Assembly (NCBI GenBank): GCA_024138015.1
Contig: JAMXBB010000006.1
Location: forward strand, 74,978,626-75,042,625
Reading direction: 5' to 3'
Length of the DNA stretch: 64,000 bases
Origin: Lumnitzera littorea
Taxonomy: Eukaryota > Streptophyta > Magnoliopsida > Myrtales > Combretaceae
In this document: one piece after another, positions 34,841-45,949 of the stretch
Position numbering within the stretch: the first letter of the stretch is position 1
Layout: the number at the start of each line of letters is the position of its first letter
Program-made: the position numbers and the translations under genes
Notes under the pieces: generated by a model
Told to the model about the DNA's origin: nothing
Databases searched by the model: none
What the model saw: only the letters and a program-made list of their open reading frames with translations

Positions 34841-37004
34841 AGAGACGTTCCCGCTTAAGTTAATGAGCTTAATCAGGCAAGACCAAGTCCTTTAGATCGA
34901 TCCCAAATTAAGGTTACTAGTCCTCGAGAGGTGCTCTTGCCTAGGTTAGTGAACCTAGTAAGACACGGCTAAGTTTTATATCGTTTTTAACTTAAGGTTA
35001 CTAGTCCTCGAGAGACGATCCTGCCTAGGTTAATGAGCTTAATGAGGCACAACCAAGTCCTTTAAATTGATCCTAACTAAGGGTTGATAATCCCCTAGAG
35101 ATACTCTCACGTAGGTTCGTGAACCTAATGAGGAACTAGTAGGTTATAGATCAATCCCGGTTTAAGGTTGCTAGTTCTTGAGAGATGCTCTCACCTAGGT
35201 TAGTGTGCTTAGTAAGGCATGACCTGGTTTTAGACTGATCCTAGTTTAAGATTGCTAGTCACTGAGAGATGCTTCCGCTTAGGTCACTGAGCCAAGTGAG
35301 GTACGACCAAGTCCTTTAGATTGATCCCAAATTAGAGTTGCTAGGCCCAAGGAGATGCTCCCGATTAGGTTAGTGAGCCTAGTGAGGTACGGCTGAGTTT
35401 AGATCAATCCTAGATTAGGGTTGCTAATCCCCAAGAGATGCTCCTACCTTGGTTAGCGAGCTTAGTAAGGCATGGCCATGTCTTTTAGATTGATCCTAAA
35501 TTAGGGTTGCTAAACCTCAAAAGACGCTCCCACCCAAGTTAGTAAGCCTAGTGAAGTACGACCAGGTTTTAGATTGATCTAAACTTAAGGTTGCTACTCC
35601 TCGAGAGATGTTCCCAGCTTGGTTAGTGAGCCTAATGAGGCTTGACCAAGCCCTTTAGATTAATCTCAACCTAGGGTTACTAGTCTTCAAGGCATAGCCA
35701 AGCTTTAGATTAATCTTGGTTTAAGGTTACTAGTCACTAAGAGATGCTCCCACCTAAGTTAGTGAACCTAATGAGGCACAGCCAGGCTTTAGATCAATCT
35801 CAAATTAGGGTTGCTAAACCCTAAGAAATGCTCCCTCCTAGGTTAATAAGCTTGGTGTGGTACGACTAACTTTTAGATCAATCTGCACTTAGGGTTGCTA
35901 GTCCTCAAAAGACACTCCCACTTAGGTTAATGAGCCTAATGAGGCACGACCTGGTCCTTTACATCGATCCTAACCTAGGATTGCTAGTCCTCGAGGGACA
36001 GTCCCGCTTAGGTTAGTGAGCTTAATGATGCACGACTGTTTTTTAGTTCAATCCCCACTTAACATTTCTATTCCTTGAAAGACGATCTTGCCTAGGTTAG
36101 TAAGCCTAATGAGGCATGACCACATTATAGATCGATCCCATATTAGGGTTGCTAGTCTTCGAAAAACGCTCTTACCTAAGTTAGCGAGTCTAGTCAGATA
36201 CAACTAGGTCTTTTAGATTGATCCTAAATTAGGGTTGCTAGTCCACAAGAGATACTTCTACTTAGGTTAGTGAGCCTAGTGAGATACGACCAAGTTTTAG
36301 ATCGATACCAAATTAGGTTACTAATCCTCGTGAGACACTCTCGCCTACGTTGGCGAGCTAAATGAGGTATGGCTAAGTTTTAGATCGATCCTAACCTACG
36401 GTTGCTAGTCCTCGAGAGACACTCCTACCTAAGTTAGTAAGCTTGATGAATCACGACTAGACCCTTTAGATCAATCCTAAATTAGGGTTGCTAGTCCACG
36501 AAAGATGCTTCTGCTTACATTAGTGAGGCTAGTGAAGCATGGCCAGGTTTTAGACCAATCTCAACTTAGGGTTACTAGTCCCTAAGAGACGCTTTCGCCT
36601 AGGTTAGTGAGCCTAATAAGGCAAGACTAAGTCATTTAGATTAATCCCAACTTAGGGTTACTAATGCTCGAGAGATACTCCCCCCAAAGTTAGTAAGCCT
36701 AGTAAGGCACAACAAGGTTTCAGATCAATCCCAGTTTAAGGTTCTTAGTCCTCGAGAGACACTACTGCTTAGGTTAGTATGCTTAGTAAGGTACTACTGG
36801 GTCCTTTAGATTGATCCTAGATTAGAGTTGCTAGACCTCGATAGATGCTCTTACCTAGGTTGGTGAGCGCAATGAGGTACAACATGGTTTTAGATTAATC
36901 CTAAACTAAGGATCTAATACTTGAGAGATGCTCTTGCCTTACTTAGTGAGCCTAGTGAAGCACGACCAAGTCCTTTTGATTGATCCTAGATTAGGGTTGC
37001 TACT

Positions 37005-40000
37005 CTCCGAGAGGCGCTCTCACCTAGGTTAGTAAACCGAGTAAGGGATGGCCAAGTTTTAGATCGAACCCAACATAAGGTTGCAAGTCCCCAAGAAATG
37101 CTCCTACCTAAGTTGGTAAGCCTAATCAGGCCAGACTCGGTCCTTTAGATCTACCCCAAATTAAGGCTACTAGTCCTTAAGAGACACTCCCACCTTGGTT
37201 ATTAATCCCAATGAGCTATAACCAGGTTTTAGATCAATCCCAATTTAAGGTTACATATCCCCGAGAGATGCTCCTACCTAGGTTAGTGCACCTAATGAGC
37301 CATGACCAAGTTTTAAATCGATCCTAGTTTAAGGTTGCTAGTCCTTAATAGATGCTCTAACTTAGGTAGGTGCACCTAATGAAGCATAACTAAGTCTTTT
37401 AGATTGATCCCAAATTAGGGTTGTTAGTTCCTAAAAGACTTTCTCTCCTAGGTTAGTAAGCCAAATGAGGTACAACAAAGTTTTAGATTGATTCATGTTT
37501 AAGGTTGCTAGTCCTCAAGAGACGTTCCTACCTAGGTTAGTAAATTTAGCAAGGTAGGATAAGGTCCTTTAGATTGATCCCAAATTGGGGTACCTAGTCC
37601 TCGAGAGATGCTCCCGCCTAGCTTAGTGAACTTAGTGAAGCACTGCCAGGTTTTAGTTTGATCCCAATTAAGGGTTGTTAGTCCTTGAAAGACCTTCCTA
37701 CCTAAGTTGGTGAGTGTAGTGAGGTATGACCTAGCTTTAGATTGATCCTAAGTTAAGGTTACTAATCCTTAAAAGATGTTCCTGTCTTAGTTAGTGATTC
37801 ATGTGAGTTACGACTAGGTATTTTTATCGATCCTAAATTAGGGTTGTTAGTTGTTGAGAGATACTCCCACTTAGGTTAATGAGCCTTGTAAGGCATGGCC
37901 AAGTTTTGGATCGATCCCAGATTAGGGTTGCTCATACCCGAAGAAGCTCCCACTTAAGTTAGTGAGCTTATTGAGGCACGACTAGGTTTTTTAGATTGAT
38001 CCTAAATTAAGGTTGCTAGTTCCTACGAGATGCTCCCGTCTAAGTTAGTAAGCCTAATGAGGCATGACTAGGCCTTTTAGATCGATCCCAACTTAGGGTT
38101 GCTATCCTCACGAAAGACGCACCCACCTAATTTAATGAGCCTTATGAGGTATAACCAAGTTTTAGATCAATCCTGGTTTAAGGTTGCTGGTCCTCGAGAG
38201 ACGTTCCTACCTAGGATAGTGAGCCTAGTGAGGTACGACCAAGTTTTAGATTGATCCTAATTTAGGGTTATTATTCTCCGAGAGATGCTCATGCTTAGGT
38301 TAGTAAGCCTAGTGAGATACGACCAGGTCCTTTAGATTGATCCTAAATCGAGGTTGCTAGTCCTTAAGAGACGTTCTTACTTAAGTTAGTAAGCCTAGTA
38401 TGGCACAGCTAGGTTTTAGATCGATCCCAAATTTGGGTTGCTTATCCCCAAGAGACATTTCCTCCAAGGTTAGTAAGCCTAGTGAGGCATGACCCGGTCT
38501 TTAGATTGATCCTAGATTAGGGTTGCTAGTCCTCAAGAGATGCTCCCACCTAGGTTTGTAAGCTAAATGAGGCATGACCAGGTTTTAGATCGATCTTAGT
38601 TTGGGGTTGCTAGTCCTAGACAAATGCACCTACTTAGGTTAGTGAGCTTAGTAAGGTACAGCCAGGTCCTTTAGATCGATCCCTGATTAGGGCTGCTACT
38701 CCCTAAGAGGCACTCTCACCTAGGTCAGTGAACCAGGTAAGGGATGGCTAAGTTTTAGATCAAGCCCAACTTAAGCTTACAAGTCCCCAAGAGATGCTAT
38801 TGCCTAAGTTAGTAAGCCTAATCAAGCAAGACCAAGTCCTTTAGATCTATCTCAAATTAAGGCTACTAATCCTCAAGAGATGCTCCTACTTAGGTTAATG
38901 GACCTAATAATCCATGACCAGGTCCTTTAGGTCAATCCCAACTTAAGGTTGCTAGTCCTCAAAAGATACTCCTACCTAGGTTATTAATCTTAATGAGCTC
39001 TGACCAGGTTTTAGATCAATCTCAATTTAAGGTTACATGTCCCCGAAAGACGCTCCCACCTAGGTTAGTGGGCCTAGTAAGCCACAACTAGGTTTTAAAT
39101 CGATCCTAGTTTAAGGTTGATAGTCCTTAATAGATGCTCCAGCCTAGGTAGGTACACCTAGTAAAGCACGACTAGGTCTTTTAGATTGATCCCAAATTAG
39201 GGTTGCTAGTTCCTGAAAGACTCATTCCTAGGTTAGTAAGCCAAATGAGGTACGACAAGGTTTTAGATCGATTCATGTTTAAGATTGCTAGTCCCCAAGA
39301 GATGCTCCTACTTAGGTTGGTGAACTTAGCAAGGTAGGATAAGGTCCTTTAGATTGATCCCAAATTGGGATACCTAGTCCTTGAAAGACGCTCCCACTTA
39401 GCTTAATGAACCTAGTAAGGTATGACCAGGTTTTAGTTCAATCCTAAATAAGGGTTGTTAGTCCTTAAGAAATACTCCTACCTAAGTTGGTGAGCTTAGT
39501 AAGGTATGGCCTAGCTTTAGATCGTTCCTAAATTAAGGTTGCTAATCCTAAAGAGACGTTCCCATCTTAGTTAGTGAGTCTTGTGAGTTACAACTAGCTT
39601 TTTTTTTTTTTTAATCCCAGATTAATGTTGTTAGTCTTCGAGAGACGCTCTCACCTAGGTTAGTGAGCCTTGTGAGGTATGGACAAGTTTTGGATCGATC
39701 CTAGATTAGGGTTACTCATCCTCGAAGAAGCTCTCACTTAGGTTAGTGAGCTTAATGAGGCATGACCAAGTTTTTTAGATTGATCTGAAATTAGGGTTGC
39801 TAATTCCTACGAGATGCTCCTGCCTAGGTTAGTGAGCCTAATGAGGCACGACCAAGTCCTTTAAATCAATCCTAAATTAGGGTTGCTAGTCCTTAAGAGA
39901 TGCTCCCACCTAGTTTAGTAAGCTTTGTGAGGTACGACTAAGTTTTACAACAATCCTAGTTTAAGGTTATTAGTCCCCAAGAGACGTTCCTACCTAAGTT

Positions 40001-40440
40001 AGTGAGTATAGTGAGGCATGACCAGGTTTTTTATCGACCCTAGTTTAGGTTTTCTATTCCTCAATAGATGCTCATGCTTAGGTTAATGAGCCTAGTAAGA
40101 CATAACCAAGTCCTTTTGATCGATCATAGATTGGGGTTGCTAGTCTTTAGGAGACGTTCCTGCCTTAGTTAGTGAGCCTAGTATGGTATGACTAGGTTTT
40201 AGATCGATCCTAGATTTGGGTTGCTTATCCCCAATAGACGCTTCCTTCTAGGTTAGTGAACCTATTGAAGCATGATCAGGTCTTTTAGATTGATCCCAGA
40301 TTAGGGTTGCTAGTCCTTAAGAGACGTTCCCACTTAGGTTAGTAAGTTAAATGAGGCATGACCAAGTTTTAGATCAATCCTAGCTTGGGGTTGCTAGTCC
40401 CTGATAGACGCACCTACCTAGGTTAGTGAAGCTAGTGAGG
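37005..40440 (+). repeat. Higher-order repeat, about 1.7-kb unit, two copies
   Basis: About 20 monomers are repeated: copy 1 is about 37005-38693 and copy 2 about 38694-40440. Marker monomers recur in the same order, for example GTAAGGGATGGC (37051, 38729), GGTAGGTGCACC / GGTAGGTACACC (37365, 39146), AAGGTAGGATAAGG (37550, 39330), the GTGAGTTACGACTAG unit (37812, 39588), TTTTGGATCGATCC (37903, 39690) and TTTGGGTTGCTTATCCCC (38432, 40213). Copy 2 carries one extra monomer near 38880-38970. Confidence 0.9.
39599..39612. repeat. Poly-T run in a satellite monomer
   Basis: Fourteen T bases replace the TATTTTTATCG segment of the equivalent monomer near 37830; an expansion of an existing T-run. Confidence 0.9.
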
Positions 40441-40479
40441 CATAACCAAGTCTTTCAAATCAATCCTAAATTAAGGTTG

Positions 40480-41430
40480 CTTATTCTCGAAAGATGCCCC
40501 AGCTTAAGTTAGTAAGCCAAATAAAGTACGACAAGGTTTTAGATTGATCCTTGTTTAAGGTTACTAGTCCTTGAGAGATGCTCCAGCCTAGGTTAGTAAG
40601 CCTAATGAAGTAGGACAAGGTCCTTTAGATCAATCCTGAATTGGGGTAACTTGTCCCCAAGAGACGGTCATGCTTAGGTTAGTAAGCCTAGTGAGGCACA
40701 ACTAGGTTTTAGTTCAATCCCAAATTAGGGTTGTTAATCCTCAAGAGACACTTTTACCTAGGTTGGTGAACCTAATAAGGCACGACCTGGTTTTAAATCA
40801 ATCCTATATTAGATTTGCTAGTCCCTAAGAGACATTCCCACCTAGGTTAGTGAGTCTAGTAAGGTATGACCAGGTCTTTTAGATCGATCCTAGATTATGG
40901 TTGCTAGCCTCTAAGAGACGCTCCTACCTAGGTTAGTAAGCCTTGTGAAGTACAGTAAGGTTTTAGATTGATCCCAGATTAGGGTTGCTCATCCCCAAAA
41001 GAAGCTCCCACTTATGTTATTGAGCTTAGTGAAGCACGACCAAGTCCTTTAAATCAATCCCAACTTAGGGTTGCTAGTCCCTAAGAGATGCTCCCACCTA
41101 GTTTAGTGAGCTTTGTAAGGTATGACCAGGTTTTACAATAATCCTAGTTTAAGGTTGTTAGTCCCCAAGAGACATTCTTGCTTGAGTTAGTGAGCATAAT
41201 GAGGCATGACTAGGTCTTTTATTGGCCTTAGTTTAGGTTTGCTATTCCTCAATAGATGCTCATGCTTAGGTTAGTAAGCCTAGTAAGGTACGACCAGGTC
41301 TTTGAGATCGATCCAAAATTGGCGTTGCTGATCTTCGAGAGACATTCTCGCTTAAGTTAGAAAACCTAGTGAGGCACTACTAGGTTTTAGATTGATCCTC
41401 GATTAGGGTTGCTTTTCCTCGAAAGATGCT
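40480..41430 (+). repeat. Partial third copy of the 1.7-kb higher-order repeat
   Basis: Starts in mid-unit at the GTAAGCCAAATAAAGTACG monomer and repeats the following order: GAAGTAGGACAAGG, GGGTTGCTCATCCCC, TTTTACAATAATCC, TTAGGTTTGCTATTCC. Some monomers found in copies 1 and 2 are missing, so it is a deleted version. Confidence 0.75.
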
Positions 41431-42805
41431 CTCGCTTAGGTTAAGGAGCTTAGTGAGACACGACTAGGTCATTTAGATTGATCCCATATTAGGTTTGCTC
41501 GTCTACAAGGGATGCTCCGGCCTAGGTTAGTGAGCTGAATGAGGAATATTCAGGTCCTTTAGATCGATCCCAGATTTTGGTTGCTAGTCCTCGAGTAATA
41601 CTCCCGCCTAGGATAGTGAGCCTAGGAAGGCATGGCTAGGTTTTAGATTGATCTCAACTCAAGGTTGCTAGTCCTCGAGAGACACTCCCGCTTAGGTTAG
41701 TGAGCCTAATGAGGCACGACCAAGTTTTAAATCATTCTCAAATTAGGGTTTGTAGTCCTTGAAAGACGCTCCAGCATAGGTTAGTGAGCTTAGTAAGGTA
41801 CAGCCAGGTTTTAGATCAATCCCAACTTTAGGTTACTAGCCCCCTAGAGATACTCTCGCCTAGGTTAGTGAGCCTAATGAGGTACAACCCGATCCCTTAT
41901 ATCAATTCCAGATTAGAGTTACTTGTCCCTAAGAGACATTCCCACCTAAGTTAGTGAGGCTAGTGAGGCATAACCAAGTTTTAGATCGATCTCAACTTAG
42001 GGTTGGTTATGCCTAAGAGACGCTCTTGCATAGGTTAGTAAGCCTAATGAGGTATGGCCAGGCTCTTTAGATCGATCCTAACTTAGGGTTACTAGTTCCC
42101 AAGAGATGCTCCGACTAGGTTATTGACCATAGCGTAGCATAACCAGGTTTTAAATCAATCCTGGCTTAAGGTTGCTAGTCCTTGAGAGATACTTTAGCTA
42201 AGGTTAATGAGCCTAGTGAGGCATAACCAGGTTTTTTATCGATCTTAGTTTAAGGTTAGAAGTCCCTAAGCATCGTTCCCACCTAGGTTAGTGAGCCTTA
42301 TGATGTACGACTAGGTCTTTTACATCGATCGCAGATTAGGGTTGTTAGTCTCCAAGGGACATTGCTACTATAGTTAGTGATCCTAATAAGGCACGACCAT
42401 GTTTTAGATCGATCTTAGTTTAAGGTTACAAGTCTTAGAGAGATGCTCTTACTTAGGTTAGTGTACCTAATAAGGCATAACAAGGTCCTTTAGATCGATC
42501 CCAAATTAGGGTTACCAGTCCTTAAAAGACGCTCCCGCATAGGTTAGTGAGCTTAGTAAGGCATGACTAAGTCTTTTAGATCGATCCCAAATTAAGGTTG
42601 CTAGTCTTCGAGAGACGCTCTCACATAGGTTAGTAAGCTAAGTAAGGTACGACTAGGTCTTAGATCAATCTTAGCTTTGGGTTACTATTCCCCGAGAGAC
42701 ACTTCCGCTTAGGTTACTTAACCTAATGACGTAGGACCAGGTTCTTTAGATTGATCCCAAATTAAGGTTGCTAGTCCTTAAGAAATGCTCCCACCTATGT
42801 TAGTG

Positions 42806-43373
42806 ATAAAGGCATATTTTTCATGTTTTAAAGGTGCAAATTAGATAGAATTATTATTAATTTTCCAATAATCATTAGGAAATAGTACTTAATTATTTTT
42901 ATTTGGACATTTTAGGAATTAGTGGATTCAAAGTGCAAATATGGACAATTTAGAAGAGTTTTATGCAAATGAACAAAGTCAGAGTCAATAAGTTACAATT
43001 TGGAATTCAACATAATCGGCCTTTCAGGCGGCTTAGACTTATATCGTTGACCTTAGAGTCTACGCTATTGGACTTGAAGTCTATACGGTTGGCCTATCAG
43101 CTGGCCTTGAGGTCTACACCATCGACCTATCAGCCGGCCTTCATTAAAAAGAAGCTTTACACAAGCCAACCTTAGTTTTTTTAATAAATAGGCTTATGTT
43201 TCACTGTTTAGAAGGCTTTTGTTTTTCTTAGAGACATACACTTTCATAAGACTTAGAGAGTTGTAGAATTTTCATTAGATAGTTCTTGAAGAATTCTTCT
43301 ATAGAATCGCTTAGATTATTGAGAAGATTTTGTTTTACTATAAAGACCAAGTTTTAGAGTTGCAATTGAAGTT
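42806..43373 (+). other. Retroelement debris after the satellite
   Basis: The satellite stops within GTTAGTGA, and unrelated AT-rich sequence follows. A TG at 42804 followed by ATAAAGGCATATTTTTCATG might be an LTR start, but no partner end was found. The stretch contains the short repeats at 43016-43140 and leads directly into an integrase fragment. Confidence 0.4.
43016..43140. repeat. Short GC-richer imperfect tandem repeat
   Basis: Alternating motifs of about 20 bp, GGCCTATCAGCCGGCCTT and GAGGTCTACACCATCGACC with variants, repeated about three times. It is clearly more GC-rich than its surroundings. Confidence 0.6.
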
Positions 43374-43790
43374 TATCTTTTCAATGTCCTTAAGTCTGGA
43401 TTCTATTGGCTAACTATATTTAGGGATGCTTAGAAATTTGTAGAGTTATGTGATAGGTGTCAAAGGGCAGGTAATACTTATAAAGAGATGAGATGCCTCA
43501 TAATCCAATCTTAGTTTATGAGATCTTTGATATATGGGGCATTGATTTTTTGGGGTCATTTATGAACTCCAACAGATAAAAATATATCCTAGTAGTTGTA
43601 GACTATGTATCCAAATGGGTAGAAACTCAAGCTCTACCAACAAATGACACTAGAGTAGTGATGCAATTCTTAGAGCAATTATAAGTGATAAAAAAACCCA
43701 CTTTTGCAATGTTCAACTTGAGAAAATGCTTAAGCGATATGGTGTCGCTTGTAGAATAGCCATAACTATAACGATGAAAAATGCAACTAA
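43374..43790 (+). pseudogene. Athila-like Ty3/gypsy integrase fragment
   Basis: Frames read KSGFYWLTIF, then KFVELCDRCQRAGN (the Cys-x2-Cys half of the HHCC zinc finger), then EIFDIWGIDFLGSF with the first catalytic Asp. YILVVVDYVSKWVETQ and ALPTNDTRVVMQFLEQL follow, then IISDKKTHFCN with the second catalytic Asp, and LKRYGVACRIA. WGIDFMGPF with ALPTNDARVV is characteristic of Athila-type integrases. A frameshift lies between the zinc finger and core, a deletion of roughly 30 bases precedes IISD, and reading fades before the catalytic Glu. The fragment is truncated on both sides. Confidence 0.8.
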
Positions 43791-45949
43791 TTACACCTAC
43801 TATAAACTACTTTATGCCTAATCTTTATAAAAGCTAAGAATTCAATATGGATAGCTTTCGTGTTCTTCACCTCCTAGGCAATGGCACTAGAAAAAATTGA
43901 TATGGCATTATCCTTCCACTTGTCACACTCAAATTCATAAAATTTGCCCCTTTTTAAAATTATGGAAACGCTATTCTTAAACTCGATACAGCTTGCGAGA
44001 TTGTCAAAAATCAAGTGGAATTCACAATAAAATGGCAAGCATACCAATCATCTTTTAATATAAGGTGAGGAACTAAGGTTGTATTTATCAAGGGGAAGAA
44101 GTGAAATTATTTGAAAGCTACTCATTAAAAGATTATGTTTACTCTAATCCAGGCAATTGAAATCAAATTGTTTAGTTAAACAAAACATGCTATTAAATAA
44201 ACAAAAGACTGATAAGATAAATGTAGATTCTAGCATAAGTCTTAAAATTGGTTAATAGGTTTCTTTCAATAAAAAAATACGAAATACATGTCAATAATCT
44301 TTTGAAATAAACATGGCTATGCTATCAAAGTATTTTTTAATAGTTTGAGTATGCCTTACTCACACTTATAAAATTAATCGAATTTTCACCTTTAAATCCT
44401 AATGTATCATAAACATTGAATGGTTAACTTCTTATCCATACTTTCAGCTAGTTACCTAAACTCCACTTCTACTTAAGTAACCATATTAGAATTGATTTCT
44501 CAATCTAATTAACTTAAGCTCAATAAGAAACTAGGATTTTAGCCTGATTTCATGAATTCCCATTTGTTATTATCAAGAATCTTAGGTTCTATTAAAATCA
44601 CCATTGATTATAGTAGAATGACATGGGGTTTAGACTCAAAAATGAGGGAATTACTACTTAGCTAGATATTAGCCTTACATTCATGTTAATCTTAATTATC
44701 ATCAAAATAAGTAAAATTACAAATTCATACCACTACAATACAAAATATCAATAGGCAGCATATTTCATCAAGTAATTACGTAAACCTATAACCACATAAA
44801 GCTCAATAAACAACATTCATGGAGGATATTCAAGTAAACACATACACATGAATGCTGATGTCAAACAATGAAGAAATCATATAGAAATTGTAGGGAACAT
44901 TACAAATCAAAGTTCAAAATACATGTCCATGGTGTTCCACAAAAACCTACACATTCTCTACAACTTCATAATGAAATCCACTCCCAAACCTCCAAATGTG
45001 TTAAATTCCACAAGAAATCTAAGTTACAATCATTATTGAAGCTAGAAAATGAATTGAACTTACCAAAACTAAACTAAACCTAGGCTAAGGAACTAAATAC
45101 TAAGACAGTTTGTGAAAAAAGAGGATTAAACCCTAAAAATGGTGAATGGTTGTGGTTCGAAGAGAAAAATGTGAAATTTATAGACCAAAGGTTAGCATAT
45201 GGACACTAGGAGTAGTAGTGTTCAAATACTAAATACATATCAAGCACTCCTATCATCATTAATGAAAACGACGTGTTTAACTGCTTTAAGGGTTACCAGC
45301 TATCTGAACTCTATGTTAGATGGCATTCACCTATTATTTGATGGAACCATTCTGGGCATTTTTTGCACTTATGGTTTTTAGACTCCGTTAGCTTTAGTGT
45401 TTGGATGTTGTCCCCAATACCTTATACTTTTCTTTTCCTTGTGTATCCTAAATAATCTAGGGTTAGCATGAATATGCTAACCTTATAGACTTGAAAAATA
45501 GTGAAATTCAAAATGGCCCTAAATTCACCAAATCACATCTTAGTTGCAAAATACTTAGTTGAATACTTCTAAGATTTAGTTACATATAATTCATTAGAAA
45601 GTTATCACAAGTAAGCTTAATTTTATATCAAATTGCATGTAAAACACACTAATACACACGCATGAATAAACAATGAAATATACATGCAAAATATGTAATG
45701 ATAATAAACACTCAATAGGTTATTATCTTCAACTTTAATCCTTTAAGTGGCATACAAGGGTACTCATGGCCCTGTCTACACAATAACAATAAAAATACAT
45801 AGATGAATTACTTAAACTCCATACTAAGGCTCTACTACTTCTGGCCTAAAGATTCTTAATCTCTTCAGATCATTTCAATGGGCAACTCAACTAAGGAAAT
45901 CGCCACCCAAAGATCATCGAGGTGTCTCCTAGGGTTTTGCCACTACGAC
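43791..45949. other. Unclassified AT-rich repeat debris
   Basis: No domain was recognised. Near 43870-43895 the sequence CCTAGGCAATGGCACTAGAA is a decayed match to CCCGGCAACGGCGCCAAAAA, a motif I recall from a widespread plant repeat. A direct repeat partner lies at 45622-45766. The open stretch 44868-45077 (69 codons) has no recognisable features and is probably chance. Confidence 0.4.
45622..45766 (+). repeat. Direct repeat, copy 1 of a pair 8.7 kb apart
   Basis: Matches 54325-54465 in the same orientation through motifs such as CACGCATGAATAAACAATG / CACATGAACAAACAATG and a near-identical TCAATAGGTTATTATCTTCA with AACTTTAATCCTTTAAG. It could be a remnant of paired LTRs of the coding-poor element between them. 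Confidence 0.75.

Larger units (their letters stand above)
28162..42805 (+). repeat. 84/86-bp tandem satellite array
   Basis: About 175 head-to-tail monomers. Recurrent elements per monomer are CCTAGGTTAGTGAGCC, TAGTGAGGCACGACCAGG, TTTTAGATCGATCCC, AAATTAGGGTTGCTAGT and CCCCGAGAGACGCTCCC. Two length classes exist: about 84 bp with AGGTTTTAGAT and about 86 bp with AGGTCCTTTAGAT. Monomers differ from each other at perhaps a fifth of positions, with the most variation at CpG sites. Higher-order copies exist at 32480-34840 and 37005-41430. The array ends abruptly in a monomer at 42805. I do not recognise the monomer as a named satellite. No protein or RNA gene lies within it. Confidence 0.97.

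Noticed and set aside
28162..42805. Possible CRISPR array
   Set aside because: Units are contiguous 84-86-bp monomers without separate constant repeats and unique spacers, and the setting is a plant genome.
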